A DNA stretch of 64,000 bases, from assembly GCA_020086605.1 (NCBI GenBank), contig JACBWW010000008.1, positions 17,317,909-17,381,908 on the forward strand, in the 5' to 3' direction. The notes below the pieces were generated by a model. That model saw only the letters and a list, made by a program, of their open reading frames with translations, did not search any database and was not told the DNA's origin. Positions 26,301 to 41,300 of this stretch are shown here, one piece after another (position 1 is the stretch's first letter; each line of letters begins with the position of its first letter). The DNA is from Lanius collurio (taxonomy: Eukaryota > Chordata > Aves > Passeriformes > Laniidae). The position numbers and the translations under genes were made by a program.

Positions 26301-29300
26301 AAAGCTGAGTTACATTTAAAATAAATAAAAGCAATTCCTTACCCCAAATCTGAAGTTCATTGCTTCTGTTATTTTGCTGTTTGCAGCCCACTGGACTAAG
26401 CCATAAGCTGGCGGGCTATACTTATTTGTGAAACCTTTGGACAGGCAGTATTGCTGTGTACAGCACTCACATTTTTGCCCCAGAGTTTGCAACAGTTTGC
26501 TCAGGAAACTGAGAAAGAAGTGCCTAAAGTCAGGTTGCCATGGATACAGGAAACCCTGGGACAGGAAGCCATTTTATCTGTGCTTCAGAAGTATTGTTGG
26601 AAAGGAAATCTCAATGATTTGTTTCTAGAAAACCAAGAACTATCTTAGTCTGTAACCGCTGGGTTTTGTTGTTTGGTTTGTTTTTTGGGTTTTTTTTGGT
26701 TTTTTTTTTTTTACTGATTTAACTAGGAGAGCTCAAAGGAGTTTTACCTTAGTTAGGTATAACTTTCACAATAAAGCACAACTATGTGTAACAGTACCAC
26801 TGCATTACCTCTAACTCCCTTATTTTCCAGCCAGCATCTGAAACCCTTTATTAAGTCAGTAGCAACATGTACACTGTTCTCTGTCTACAGAGCCAAACTG
26901 CTGTCACATGCACACACATTCCAGTGGTCTAGCTAAGAGGGAGAAGACACACACTCTGGAGGGGAGAGCCCAGTGCCTCCTGCCCCCTGGCAAGGCACAG
27001 CCTGCCAGTAATCCCAGAGAAACCTGTAAAATCTCAGAACATGAGACCCACATGATGTGGTACTAAACTGCTATGAACTTGTTGTGTTTCTGACTTGACC
27101 CAAGCACTTTGTTAATTCTCACTTCAGGCCACCCTTTTTAAAGCAAATTTATCCACAGAGGACTATGGGACGGTTTCTGGTTCTGAGAGCCACACCTTTG
27201 GTGCACAGCTTTCATCTCCTGCAGTGTCTCCTGGGCAGAAAAACGCTACACCAGCTATAAATATGCCTCTTGCTTAAGGACCGGAGATTACACCCTGAGT
27301 TTATCCATCACAAGGAAGAAACACTTGCAAAGTCCAGTCACATCATCAAAGGGGGGAAAGGGACATTACAAATAGGACACAACTATAATCCCATGATTTT
27401 ACTGCAACGAGACCTTCTGCTCAGCAGAAGAAAGATGACAAAGCCCATCAGTAGCCATAGGCAAAAAAGAGGCACAACACAGCAGGAGAATCAGTGATCT
27501 CACACAGGAAGCATGAGTTCATGTAAGGGGTGAAATGTAACCCAAATGTCTTTGTCTATATAATCCAATCTGAAATGCAGGAAACACACGAGAAAGGGAA
27601 GCAGAATAGACAAGGACATGCTTTTGTAGAAGCTTTCTTGCAAAAATCTTTCTAAAATAAGAAATCAGCGAGTAAAATTGGTCTATGGGCCATTTTAGAC
27701 AAAGCCCATATCAGTTACAATTCAGAATTAGAACTGTATTTGCTTATTTTTTTCTGAGACCAATAGAACAATAGGACAACTAACTGTTCTTTAGACTTGA
27801 ATATTTCTTTTCATGCTCATATTTTTCACAGTATTTAACATAATTGTTGACATAGAGACAAGTAAAATCAGATGTCATGTCATTTACTTAAAGGAAAAAC
27901 ACTGTATAGATCACAGGAAGACTGGTGAAGTACCCTGGATGTGGGGGATAGAACATTAACTGAAAATGATTATCCAGATCAAATAGAGTCAGATGAGGGG
28001 ATAATCAGAGATTAACCAAAATAGGAAAGTGACTTCAATCACTTATTGTCTTCTACCTAAGCTTCATTACCTATAGTCTATTTAATAAGGATACCTATAT
28101 GTGTAAAAAAAAAAAAAACAAACAAAAAAATTATTCTTCCAATGTGTGCTATATGAAACAACCCTTTATAGCTATGAAATAAGTCACATTTAAAAAAAAT
28201 AATTTAAAAGGCAAATGTTCACAGAGCTCTTGTTTTGCAAAATGTTAGAAGCACTACATTGTGGAAAACAAAAGGAATTAATGAAGCTCTATGGTATATC
28301 AGATAGCATAAAAATTTAGAGGAACCAGTCAAAAAGTGACCAGATAAAAGAAAGCTGATGACCAGTGAATGCCTCTGTGGTCTTGTACTGAAAGTACCTT
28401 ATGAATATTCACAAATTTTTTGTTTGAAGCATACCTCCACTGTGGTTCTGAGCACATTGCTGACCCTTCTGCTGTTGAATCCCATGTCCAAAATGGGAGA
28501 AAAAAAAGTCCTAATCAAGATCATGGCTTCTTCCATTCTGCACTAGGAAATCTAGAGAAAGTCCTGTGTTATACTTTGTAATTACTGTACCTGAAGGCCT
28601 GCAGGTCTGACTGCGATGTAATTTAGAGATATTATTTCATTAATACTACATATTGTTAGAGTATCTGAAAGCAGTATCTGTTAAGAGCAAGATGCAAAAT
28701 CATGCGCTACATAACTGATACCATTTTGGGGAAAACCATAAAAAAGGCTGGGATACATGTGTAACTTGGATCAGCATTCCTCAAATTGGCTTGTATTTAA
28801 ACAATAAAATCCATTACCTTTTGAAAACTACAAAAAAAATCCCAGGAAACACAACAAACTTAGGCAGTTCTCATAGTAGTACATTTTATTCACTGCAAAT
28901 TTTGTTCTGCAGTGAGAGAACTGCTAGGTTCTCTCAATACAGCCTCACATGGTAACAGAGAAAATGATTTTAAAACTTACAAGTGAATTTTATCTTAATA
29001 TACTAATATTGATGAAGTTACTAATGCTATAGGCTTTTTAAAAATAAAATCTAGTTCAACACTGACTCCTTATAAATACAAGCATGCAGCATGAGTAACA
29101 GTAATTTGTCAAATTGTGCATAAAATGATGGGTTCAAAGTAATAGAAAGAACATATAAGCACTCCACCCATGTTATATTAAAGCCAATATAAGGAAGCGC
29201 AAAATAATCATCCAAATCCCAGTTATGTATGGCAGAAAACATGCAACAAGTTCAAAAACAGGGTCTGAAGTCAATTTCTGAGAAGGGATTTCATGCTCAT

Positions 29301-32300
29301 AACTACGTAACATAATAATTATGTTGCAGTTCATGACTGAGGACAACCAACTTCAGCACTGTAATTATTCTTCTAAACTTGTAGGAGTGAAACTATCTAC
29401 TGCCCTCCCATTGTATATTTAGCAACTGTCTTTTCTTGCAGGTATTACTTTTATACTCCATAGGTAGGCTATTGTACAACTTTATTTTTCAAATATCTAC
29501 TTCCTTCTGCCCACACTACCTCTAGATATGAACACAAATCAAAGTAATTCAGGTACTAAACTACTTCTTGGGTAGCACAGACATCAACACTTAATTAACA
29601 TCCAGTAGGCAGGTGAACTGTAGATACCTTATTAACTTATCAGATCCCAAAACACTTTTCTGTTTTTCTCATTATCTAGTATATCTAAAAATTTCTGATT
29701 GTTTCAACTATTGCAGATTCCTTCTGGAATCTGATATTTCTGCTTAAGTAAGAATCCTGACTTACTGCTTCATTTCCTGAAAATTTCTTTTCTACAGCAT
29801 GAAAACTACAGAATTGTTTTACCCTTTAAGGATATGAAAATAAGTTTCCATTCTATAAATCTAATTTGACCTTGGACTCCAGGAAAATAATATGACAGAA
29901 AGCTCTCGTGAAACTAAAAGTACACTTTGAGAAATTGTTAGAATTAATTTCTTCTCTTTATTCAGAAAACTAAGTCTTCTATGGAGCAACCATGAAGTTT
30001 GTGAACAAAAAGTAACACAAAGAAGGTTGGCCAGGAATGTAACCCTCAGATGTGATAAGCTGGCAATAACAACATAGCTTTAACCTTTACTATTCACTGC
30101 AACATTTAGCAAATTCTGTTCAAACTATAAAAGCACTAATGAATGCAATTCAAATTAAAAGGTTTAAAGAACTTAAAGTAATTTCCCAAATTTCAACTTC
30201 CAGAAATTTAATCAAAACTAAACCCAATTGCAAAACCACACTCTGCTCACTAGTTTAGGAGAAAGGATGGGCATACATTTGGCATTAGCAACTGACAGCT
30301 CCAGATATTTAACAAAAAGAGAAAATTTCAACAATTACTAACTGCTACAGAGGCTACCACACACAAAATACAAAAGCTATGTCTTAAAAATACAAGCTTT
30401 CTTTATACTTAGGCACTTTTTTAATATCAAAACTTAATGTTTTGTTTAAAACTCTCACTTTCTCATTAAATTGTTTGAATATGAAACATTCATATTATTG
30501 ATTATGAATAATATTGAAATATTATTTTTTCAAGACAGTACTTATTTGCAGAAGTTCTTGTAGAGAAAGGAGTTGTGGTGTTTATCACTTCTGGTATCTT
30601 AGCATAATAGTCTGGCACTGTTAAAGAAAGTCACTGAAAAATCTCAGCTACTCTCTGGCAGTCTCAAATTTCACAGAGTATAGCACAGAGAGATAAGCAG
30701 ATGTACCAAAACAGCTCAGAACAAACCCAGCTGCAAAAACAGCTGTAAATCTATATTTTGTTGTTTTGGGGGTTTTTTTAACTTTTGTTAAAATTTTGAG
30801 ATTTTTACACGTTTTTAGTAATATGCTATACTTCAGTCACTACTTATTCGATATCTAATTTGCAAACATGTAAATCATACATTGCAAAGAGTTTGAAGAA
30901 AGCTAGTTAGTTTGTTATCTTTTGCCATCTTTTATTTAATTAAAATGTTAAATTTTAGGGTAAATCATAATTAAAATAGTTTTAGGAAAGACTTCTGAAA
31001 TTTTTTATATAGGCCATAAACAAAAATCAGATAGCAGCAGCAACCAAACCCCTATGACTGCAGTTTAATTTTTTGCAGCAGTTTAGTTGCAATTAGTGAC
31101 ATAATTCTTTGCCGTCACTTGGTACAACTTTCCTTGAAATTAAGGCTCAAGGGTCTTAGGGGAAAAGATAATAAGCTCCTAACCAGTCCATACTAGCAAT
31201 CAAGTGTAGGAGAAAAAATGATGGAGACTGTGAACAAGAAAAGTTTAATGAGTGCATCTTTTTGCCAATGCCATAATACGACAGGCAATTAAAGAAGTTG
31301 GCAGTGCTCTGTGTAACCTTCTGAATTATGCAGACTAAGACCAAAGCCACATTTTTCACTTTTATCATTAAAACTGCACTGTTACCTGTCAGGCAAGCTA
31401 AATAAATCCAAGGCCAAACACTGACGACAACTGCAAAATCATAATTTAAAGAGCTCCTTTAAATGCTAATAGTCTATTAGAGGCGTGGGTGAGCATACCT
31501 TTAACTAGAGGTATTAAAAAAATGGAACGGAAGATAAAATAGCTTCAGAGTATTATCCATATAAAGAAAGGACGATGTACAAGTAATTATGTAAGAAACT
31601 GTGACTTTAAAAATGAGGACATAACTATCCTGAAGAGAACATGACATTTTATTAGGTACTTTCTTGCCATCTACTAACATTACATACAGACAGCTTTTTG
31701 AGAGGAAAATTAAAATTTCTAACTAAGTAATTTTAACAAATGACAAGAGGCAAAACTCTATAATAACCTAATGAAGATTTATAATTGCATACTGTAAGTA
31801 CCTACACTCACAAAATGCCAATTATCTAACTGGCAGAACTCATACTGGCAGAACTCATACTGGCTGAAATATCACTTGTTACACAATGAGAAAAAACAGA
31901 CATTCATTCACATAACGATTAGAAACCTGGAGAACCTCTTAACCCTTTCCCACAATACATAAACATGTTTGACTCAAAGGGGTAAAATGAAAACTGCTAC
32001 TACTCACGTAGTAGAAATTAAAATGAAGAAAGATAAATTAAAATACTTTGTATTTTAGAGCCTCCTTACTTTAGAGTGGTACCACTCTGCACAAGGAGGT
32101 CCACCAAAAACGAGCCTATCCTCAAGGACCAGAATTAGTGGCCTGTTTTGGAAAGGACTGTCTTTGAGTAAAAGCAAACTCCCATTCAAGAGTGACAGAC
32201 ATAGCAGAAGTAACACTCACCTGCAGAAGGGGAGAGCTTAGCTTTCAGCATGGTGTCAAATGCTACCTGTGGGTACAGTTAGGTACCACCCCAAACCAGG

Positions 32301-35300
32301 CTGATCATTGACACGATAATCTTTCCACTTCTTTATTAGAGAATAAATGTTCCTACACTCTTTAGCATCTTTCAGTGTTGTGTTCTATTAAAATACACAC
32401 AACTGTAGGAATAAAAAGTTATCTACCTTGCTAAATAAATCACTAAAAGCTTTCAGTATCACCAAAGAAGGACAGGCCAAAACACTAGTACTGACATTAT
32501 ACTGCAGTAAGCAAGCTAATCATTTCCATACATGTAGGAAAAGGTGTCATAGTACACAGTTTTAGCCACTTTGGCATCAGGAACTACAAAGGACACTGAA
32601 AATCTCAAAATGCAGAACCCTAGATAGTGGTGGGGGCCCACACATTTTCCACAACAAATACGAGGTAGAATGCTGCTACTGACCGCATTCACCAGGCACT
32701 ATTTTAAGGACCAGGGGCATGTCTAATAAAACTCAACTCAGTCTTGAAGAGCATTCCTGAAGCTGAAAGTTCACAAACAAGCAATTTAGATCATAGACAA
32801 GCTTGAATATGACTGAACTACACCAGGAAATCATGACATTTGTGAATTTACTCATCCATGTTGCTGTCACATCGCATGTCTCACACTCTAGCTCAGATAA
32901 AACTTTCCTCCAAAAACTTCAAGTCCTCATGTGTTTTTATAAAAGCCATTACAGTTAGAGCTACTGTGTGTCTATCCACACTTTCCTCATGTCCTGAACA
33001 TGGAGACACTATAACTGCACAAGTGCATCCTTACTGCCGGAATGTTACTGCATTCTACTGTTTCAGACAACAGCATAAAGGCAAAAGTCTTTAACCTATT
33101 TTATGAAATAGTAAGATTTTTTTTAATAAATGAATGAAAACGGACATGGATGGATATGAGTGACAAACAGGAAGTAAGAATACAAAACATGGAAAATACT
33201 GCTTATTCATATATCTGTCAAACACAAAAAAATGCTAAGATTGATTGACCACACTTGGACAGCAAATGAAGACAATTTTATAGCATTTAATTTGGGCAAA
33301 CCCCAAAGTAATACCAGGAAATTACTGTTCTGTGAAAAGGTGCTGCAACACACTAATCAGGAAAGCAGCAGTTATTGTTCTTTTTTTAATATGAATTTCT
33401 AACCACTGACACAATGTGCAGCTGTGGGAAGATAAACAGGATGCTAGATCGAAGGACATGCGTACATGATTAAAATGCAGCAGTACTGCTGGTACCAAAA
33501 GCATGCCATTGCATCTGTCTCTGGATGGTACTGCTGACATGAGAAAATTAGTGTGGCTAATAATTTGTCACTTTATAACCTGCTTAGTCAAACTAGTCAG
33601 CCCAAGAGCCACTGTGAACAACTGCTCTGCAGTGAATCCTGTATTATCTGCTCTAAAATCATTCACTCATGACACTGTCAAAAGTGCTGTGCTTGAAACA
33701 GAAGATTATTTGTGTCATACTGGTTTTAAATTAATAATGACGGAAGTTTTACCTTTCCCTAAAATGCAGAAAATCCCAAGTTCCACATATTGGTAATTAT
33801 AAACATGATCACTACCTAGAGAAATACCTAATATCTATGAAGTAATACTATAGAGTTTAGATGAAGAATAAAAAAGGTCACCGTTTAATACTTTTCCCAA
33901 CATTTTATCCATAAAACAACTCTGAGGGAAGAATGAAAATACATGTTACCTTTGTTTTTCCTCCCACTATTTTTGTCTACTCCCTCTCTTTCCTCTCAAA
34001 AATAAACCAGTGTTTCAGCTATAGCCTAGAGGAAGGAACTGGTAAAAGAAGGAAGATTCTCACAAAGTGCCAGACACAGCACAGATGCCTGTTTTCCTTA
34101 TAACAGAACTTTGAAAGTCTGAGCTTGCTACTGGTACCAATCCTGACCATCACAGAGCAGAAAGCGGAGGGAAGAATCTCACCCTCCCCTTCGCCTTCCC
34201 AAGACAGCCCATCATCCATCCTCAGAAGACAAAATCCTGTTCTGCCTCTCCAGCTGAGAAATCTTGAACTTACCTTTCATATCCAAAGCAAAATCTAATC
34301 AGGAACTTGCTTAGTGAGGCATTCCAACAGGAAAAATTACTTAAGCTCTTCTTGAAAACACTTATATGAATCAAAACATTTTGTTTAAATACTGTATTAT
34401 ATTTAAAACATTTTTGCTTCAACTGTGCAAATGCACTTGCACAAGAAGCCTTACAGATACAGGATGCAGCAAGTATAATCCCCGTGATACCGCAAAACCA
34501 GAGAGGCTCACATTGTTCTAGCAAAAGAAACAATCAATTGACAGAATCCATTTCACACACTCTGTCTGAAGGTAGATTTGGCAGTCTATCAATTGTATAA
34601 GTGAAATTTTCATAGCTTTGACATAAATATGTCCACTAAAGAGAGGCTTTTTATTTGAGAAGCAGCTTCCTTAAATGATTTGAGTAACTGAAAAATAAAG
34701 CTGTCATTTGCAGAAGGTTTTATTATGTTAAGGACTGCCAGAAATAATTGGCTTTTACAGCAGGAAATCTGGAGCAGCTGAAGGTAGTCGAAAATAACAT
34801 GGTTATCTAAAGGAATTTCTTTTTTTCCTTCCTCTCTTTAAAAGAAACTTCACAGGAAGACAGATGTAGTTCAGCACCTTAAATTTTAGCTAACACCTCT
34901 TTAAACACATTTCAAGTATACTTACAAGAAACATAATACTGTTACATTTACTCAGAGAAAACCTCTCAAAGTAACAGCTTGGTTAACCTTTAGCTAGATG
35001 GTTATCCTAATTATCTACTTGACAAAAAAAAAGGAAAATTTCTGTGCATATAAAAAACAATGAAGTGTTTAAGTTAAGTTACATGTAAGTGTTGCTTGAT
35101 TTTTTTTTAGATAGTGACTACATAGATCTACAGGTTTGACAGATACTACATATTCTATGGATACTAACATAGCTTTTAGGATTTGGGAGCAACATCTAAA
35201 TTCTCAACAGATAATACTTAAAGACTGCTCAGGAAACCCAGCAGACTAAAGTTAAACTCATGCAGTCTTGTCTTCCTCAATGTCAAACAGATAAAAACAA

Positions 35301-38300
35301 TCTGATGGTAACTATGGACTTAACTCTCACTTAAACATATGTTATACATGAATTCTATCAATGACAACTTAGAAGTCAGTGTATTTAGCATTTTCATTTA
35401 AAAATTTCACTGTCTATGTACACCCAGCAATGATGATAGCTACTGAAAGGACATAGTAACATCTGCTTGCTATAAAATCTACAGTGCAAAAACTGTTTCA
35501 CAGCAACTGTTCCTTTTAATGTCATAAAGGGGAAAACCAGGATGAAAGTTCAGATCACCTACGACAGGAAAGAAAACTGAACATTATTCCCTGGCAGGGA
35601 CACCAAAATACTAACATTCCAGCTAAAGAAACTACTTAATCACAGATGAGAGAAGCAGGTATTTCAGAGTTAATGAGAATCGACAATAAATCTGCAGTGC
35701 TAGTTCCTCACTTTTAGTAAATGACATTTTCTATAAAATAGAAGAAAGGTTACTATAATGCTATGAAGGCAAATAAGAAGTTAATATGATGTAACAAGGA
35801 AATCCTATCTTTTTAAGTTTCTCTTAGGGGGAAAGAAAAAGAAGAAATAAAACTACTTATATTGGAATACTTAGGTGCAGAATTGTGAAATACTTTAAAA
35901 ATCACTCCAAGGGCCTTTGAAGCATTCTTATTTAAGGCATTGTACATTTGCTTACTTATTCAATGACGGCAGAAGAGAAAGCAATGCTAAAGCAGAAAGT
36001 TTTCGTCTTTCTGGCTGAGTGATGTTATCCATCCGATCAACCCACATTTCAATCATGTTACCAAGAATTTGGTCCACCTGCAACAGGAAACACCACGTTT
36101 CTTTTCAGTTATGAGTACATCAGCATGTTTAGTAAATAATTTATTTTATTTTTTCTACCAATTGAATACATTATTTAGTCTTGGAGAGCCACTGTACAGT
36201 TGTATATCTAACAGAAGTAGCAAGCAACAGGTACTTTTTAAATTTTCTATGACAATGCTTCCAGATGCTGAACCCTCCATACCATTAGTCATAACCTAGA
36301 CGTTTGAACTGCATTTCATTTATGGAGAGGGAACTATTTCAAGATAGTGAATTACTCAGTTTTCTCCTAACAGTCTCATACAGACAAAACACATGGACTT
36401 ATTCTGTTTTATCTACACAGTGACAAATGTAAAAAGAAAAAGACTTGTCATTATCCATTTGAAAACTGTGTCATATCCCAGAAAAGAAAATTACTAGAAT
36501 TTCACTTAAAGACATAATGCAACACTTGTAGCAAAAGAACCTCAGTAACTTCAGCAGTGAAACTGTAGCACAATGAACCTCAAACTCTAGAAATGCAGGG
36601 GAGAATGATGAGACCATTCTCCATCCAGCAAGACACATCAAGATGGCACACGGAAAGAAATTGTCACCCTACAATTGCATGGGAACTAAGGGGGTTTACA
36701 CTGTGTGATGCAGCAGGAAGAGAATTTAGGGACTGCATAAAAATTTTAATGGGATGTTTTAAGTAACAGGAACATGTAAATGTTGTTACAAGGTGTTCAC
36801 GGAAAAGAGAACAGGACAGGGAAGAGCCCCTTTTCAAGATGAACTGGGCAGGAAAAAGCACGGATAATCGAGGCAAAAGTTTCTTCAGGTCAAAAGAAGG
36901 CAAAACTTCCCTATGCAATACAGCTGAAATACCAAGACAGAAAAAAACCCCGAAAGGATAAAAAAGGACAATAAACCTTACCTCCTGACCCAATTCACAT
37001 GCCATCTGGCTCAAAAGTAATGAAAAAAACCTTGCATTTTGTAGTAGAACTCTACCCATGATCCCCAGATAAGTAGACATCACCACTGGGTATCTCTGAA
37101 ACAAAAACGAACCAAAACAAAAGGTGCTTAGTTTAACTAAAAGAAAGTACCTGACACACAGAGCAGCAATACATAGAAAGTACTTGTATGCAGCCCCTAT
37201 CTCTTTTACTATATTTTAAATTATAAATTGCAATTTAAGAGTCTCTGGGAACAGGAAACTGAGTGAGCTCAGTTCTTACAGTATGAAAACCATGGTAATT
37301 TCAAAGTCTATTTTGTCCTAACAGTCAAGACTACTTCCAAGCTGATTTCACTTTAAATTTTAAAACGTATCTTAAGGAACTAATAGTTTACTGTACTGTT
37401 AAAAAATTACTTTTGAAGCTGATTATGGTTCCAAATTACTGCTTAAAACTTAACATTAAGAACATTTAGTATTTCTGAAGTCATTACTTTTTTCATATGG
37501 AACTATAATACATTTACCAATAACTAATCTGCAAGTGTCTCAAAATTAACTGGATACAGCAGTAAGTTCATTAGTTTATTATCTTTGGTTATTATTTTTA
37601 AAAGAAGCTATAGATATTTTTTCATATTAAATTCAGCATGTAACAATATAGCTGTATTTTGTAGAAGAGCCTACTTAAAAAACAAAATGCAAACATTTAC
37701 CTGAAAATGCTAACTCAGATTAATACATTTTGAAGAGGGTACAATGAATTTATTAGTCTTTTATAAAAGACATTTTAATAATCCATTCACTATCTCTGTG
37801 CTTTGTACAGCAGAAAATATTTCGCTACATAGTATTACTTGGCTTAAATTTGGAAATCTTATTTAACTCAATAATTGGAGCCACATATTGATATTTGAAA
37901 GTCTTCAACTCAAAAAAACCAGAGGTTTTGGTAAAAGAAGTCAAAAAGCATGAAGAATTCCTACTACTGATTCCCGCTAGAACTGAAAGGTTCAACGTAG
38001 TTAAAGCATATTGGATTTTACTCATTTTCATCCAACATGGAAGTCTGTTAAATACACAGAGAGAAAAGGGAGAAGTTCAGACATCTAAGCCAGCAAAATC
38101 TTAAAAACTGTATCACACAAAGCCTTCTCACATCCTTCAGCTCTTCATATTAGATATGCCAATTAGGAATAGAAGGTCAAGTTGATCCTCTCCTGGTCCA
38201 GTTTGTTTTTCTTTGGTCAGGTACACTTAAAAAAGAATAGTATGTGTCTTTAAAAAAAACCACAACAAAAAACTCCAACACCTAGTGAGGATTAAGCTAG

Positions 38301-41300
38301 GCATAGAGTTACAGCCCTTAAAAGTGTTAATAGTGACAGAATGGCAGAACAGCAGAATAAAAGTTGTGCTGTTTTATTAAAATAAACACTATATGACAAA
38401 ACAAGTGATGGATATGTTGGTTTTTATCTTGTGCTACTGTGTTACTTTGGCTGAATTTTAAAAAGATGTCAAAAATCTATCAGATCCTCTTAAAATAAGA
38501 GAAAATGCAACATCAATATGAAAAGACTGGGCCAGATAATGGAAGTAACTGCCATTTTCAAAAGGAAAAGCAGAGAGCAGTTAAAGTAACTCTTACCTCC
38601 CCATCTATAATCCCCCTGAATACTGATGGCAGAAGGGGTTGAAACATTTGAGGACCCAACACAGGGTTGACTTTTAAGACATTTTCTACAACCTTAAGAA
38701 TAAAAGAAAAGTAGACAATTAGTAAAGTACATTCACAAATGTTAACTGAAGCTTTAAATACATGTGTACTGGTACACACATATAAAGTGCTCACAGGAGC
38801 TTTACTGTCAAATACTAGCAAACCCCAGATTTCTGAAACTATATTCTAGCATTCTGCAAACCTGATCTGCATAAACACACATGGTGAAAGCTGACATGCC
38901 AGTGAAACCCATCTAGCCAAGCACTCCACAAGCCTCCCCACAGCCCAGGCAAAGTTGATGAGATGGTTTGGAAGAAGGGACCTTGTTCAGGTTCCAGAAA
39001 AGCAGCAGATTTAGGTGGTTGACAGGGCAGTGGAGTACCAGCAGTTCAGGGCTTATTTCCATAGCTTTATCTTGTCACTTTTTTGAGAAACCACTGATTA
39101 GGACCCACCAGCTCTTCACAGGTGTGCTCTCTGAGGTGCTATTCTGTGTACCCTGCTCTGGTTCCCAATGTCTCTTTACTCTTTGTTTTTCAGCTCCTTT
39201 CCCCTCCCATGTGCTGTTCCCTGAATTAACTTGTTTCCTGACTTCTTCAGTTTTCATTTTGCCCAGATGTTTGTGCTCTCCCCTTGTACCAAGATGGAGA
39301 TAGGAAGAAGCTGTGAGAATAATAAGCTGAGAGCTGCTCACTCCTACTTCCAGGAAAAGACAGAGACCACACACATATAAAAACACTGATGTGTTCACAA
39401 AGCACATAAAGGTGCCTTAAAGGTATCTCACTTAAATACTCTTAAGTCTCCATTGACTTCCACCTCAGAGGAATTTCCACAAAGATCTACTCTTCTCTGC
39501 TCTTGTCCAACCTCTCCTAAGTATTTTTTCTCCTTTTTAAACCTTGTTTCTACTAGTTTAATTTAATTTAATTTCTATTTTCTGCCTTGAGAAAAGTGCT
39601 CAGCAGCTGACCTTTTTCAGTGCCTCTCAATTTTGTAGGCCTTTAATATGCAAAGGTAGAAAAGAAGCTTATTATATACAGAGGTAAACATAACTTTTCC
39701 TCCACTCACTTTCTGGATACTGGAAGTTTTGGCCAACTCATTTGTGCCTTACACAGTCTTTTCAAACCTTTTATTGTCTGTGTCAGATAATTAGCAAACC
39801 AAGTCACACTGGGCCTCAGCAATCTTGCAATAAATTGTCTTAGATGTCCAAATTAGTATTTTTAAACTTTATTAATTAATTTACTGTTCTAATGTCTACT
39901 TTCAATCCAGCCATAGCTGAAGGAAATGATTACAGAAAACACCCCCAGTGTTTCCGTTCCCAATGCTTATCTTAGATATTTTTTTTGTTTGTTTAATAAG
40001 TCATCATACTGAAACCTCACAAAACTTTTGCTTTTTCTAAAAATATTCACAAGGATTACAGCTCACTTATCCCTCTGGAATAAAGAGGGCATACTAGGAA
40101 ATTTCTCGAAGTTTACCAGACAAATCTTGCAGTTAATGCAAGACCACACTGGGACCGAAGTGAATAAATGATTCTGTATTAGCAGCATAATTCCGTTTTA
40201 GAAATCTGATTAAAAGCTGATGCATAAAATATTGGCCCAACTATAAACTTTAAATAATATCATTGATAGCCTGGAACTGGCATTTTAAATTTCAGAACTA
40301 GAGTCCTTAAGCTCCTCACAACAGTAACTACAAACAGGAAAGGCTATCAACTTCACCAGCTGTTTTCTGTCCTGGATTCTGCAAGCAGTTGTGTGACCCA
40401 CCAAAGAGACAGGTGGGATCCTATGTATATACTCCATTGCATTTGCAATTAATTGAATTCCAGTCCAAGTTTTCATAAGCAACACAGTGCCCCCTGCTAG
40501 TGTAACCACTGGAAATATAAGTAGTAGTAGCACACTATAGCTACTACTCAGTTACCTTTCAATGTATATTCAACTTTATTTCTGAAATTCTTCAAAAGAC
40601 ACATTCAAAGTATTGTTATTAATATTTCAAAAGCTTATGTGTTCCACAACACCATCTGAAGGTTACATGAAAATATAACTTTCTAGTACTTGAAAAACCT
40701 TTAGCAACTCTATTTAAACAGTTCTGGCCACTACAACAGCAACTTATGCCAAAGGCAAACAAAGATTGTTTGTGTCTGGTACAAATGCAAGTACGGGATG
40801 CACAGGACTTTCATGGAGACTACACACATGCAACATTCAATAAAGACTGGAAAAGTTTGCTCTATACTCACGAGTCCTCTACACACATGCACAGACTTCA
40901 ATAAATAGTTAAACCACCACTAACTCCAATGTCGAGTTCTGCTAAATACATTGGTTTCTTCCACATGTTCTACATTCTACTTGAAAATATTACATGTACA
41001 GAGCTGAGTATCTGGATATTATTTTCATTATACTCCACCTTTAAAACTTGAACTTGACCTTCAGTAGTTATGTCCTTCAAAAGCTCACAAAATGACCGGC
41101 ATAAGTCAGCAGCATACATCTAAAAAAACGAAGAAGAATGTATTATGCAAAGCATTTTATATATTAGTATATATTTAAAAACTCAATTCCTTAGTGTTTA
41201 CGTATGTCCAAACACCCAGTTTCTCTTCAAAGATTGTATCTGCTAAAATGTTCATCATTCCTAAACTAATTAAAATATAATCTAAGCATTTTGTTGAGCT

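Larger units (their letters stand above)
16928..35955 (-). other. IPO11: IPO11 19-kb intron hosting LRRC70
   Basis: The longest intron in the window, carrying the whole LRRC70 gene at 23907-25805 on the same strand and a CR1 copy at 19122-19650. It also holds A/T-rich simple tracts at 26661-26712 and 28105-28130 and a 15-bp tandem repeat at 31829-31864. Nothing else is recognised in its other parts, including 29-35.9 kb. Confidence 0.9.

Noticed and set aside
36664..37104. 146-codon minus-strand open frame as an independent gene
   Set aside because: Only its first part (RYPVVMST to GQE) is real: it is IPO11 window exon 19 read through the donor into the intron. The same holds for frames at 38558-38821, 46532-46786, 48296-48484, 49417-49713, 51067-51330, 59348-59587 and 13323-13556.
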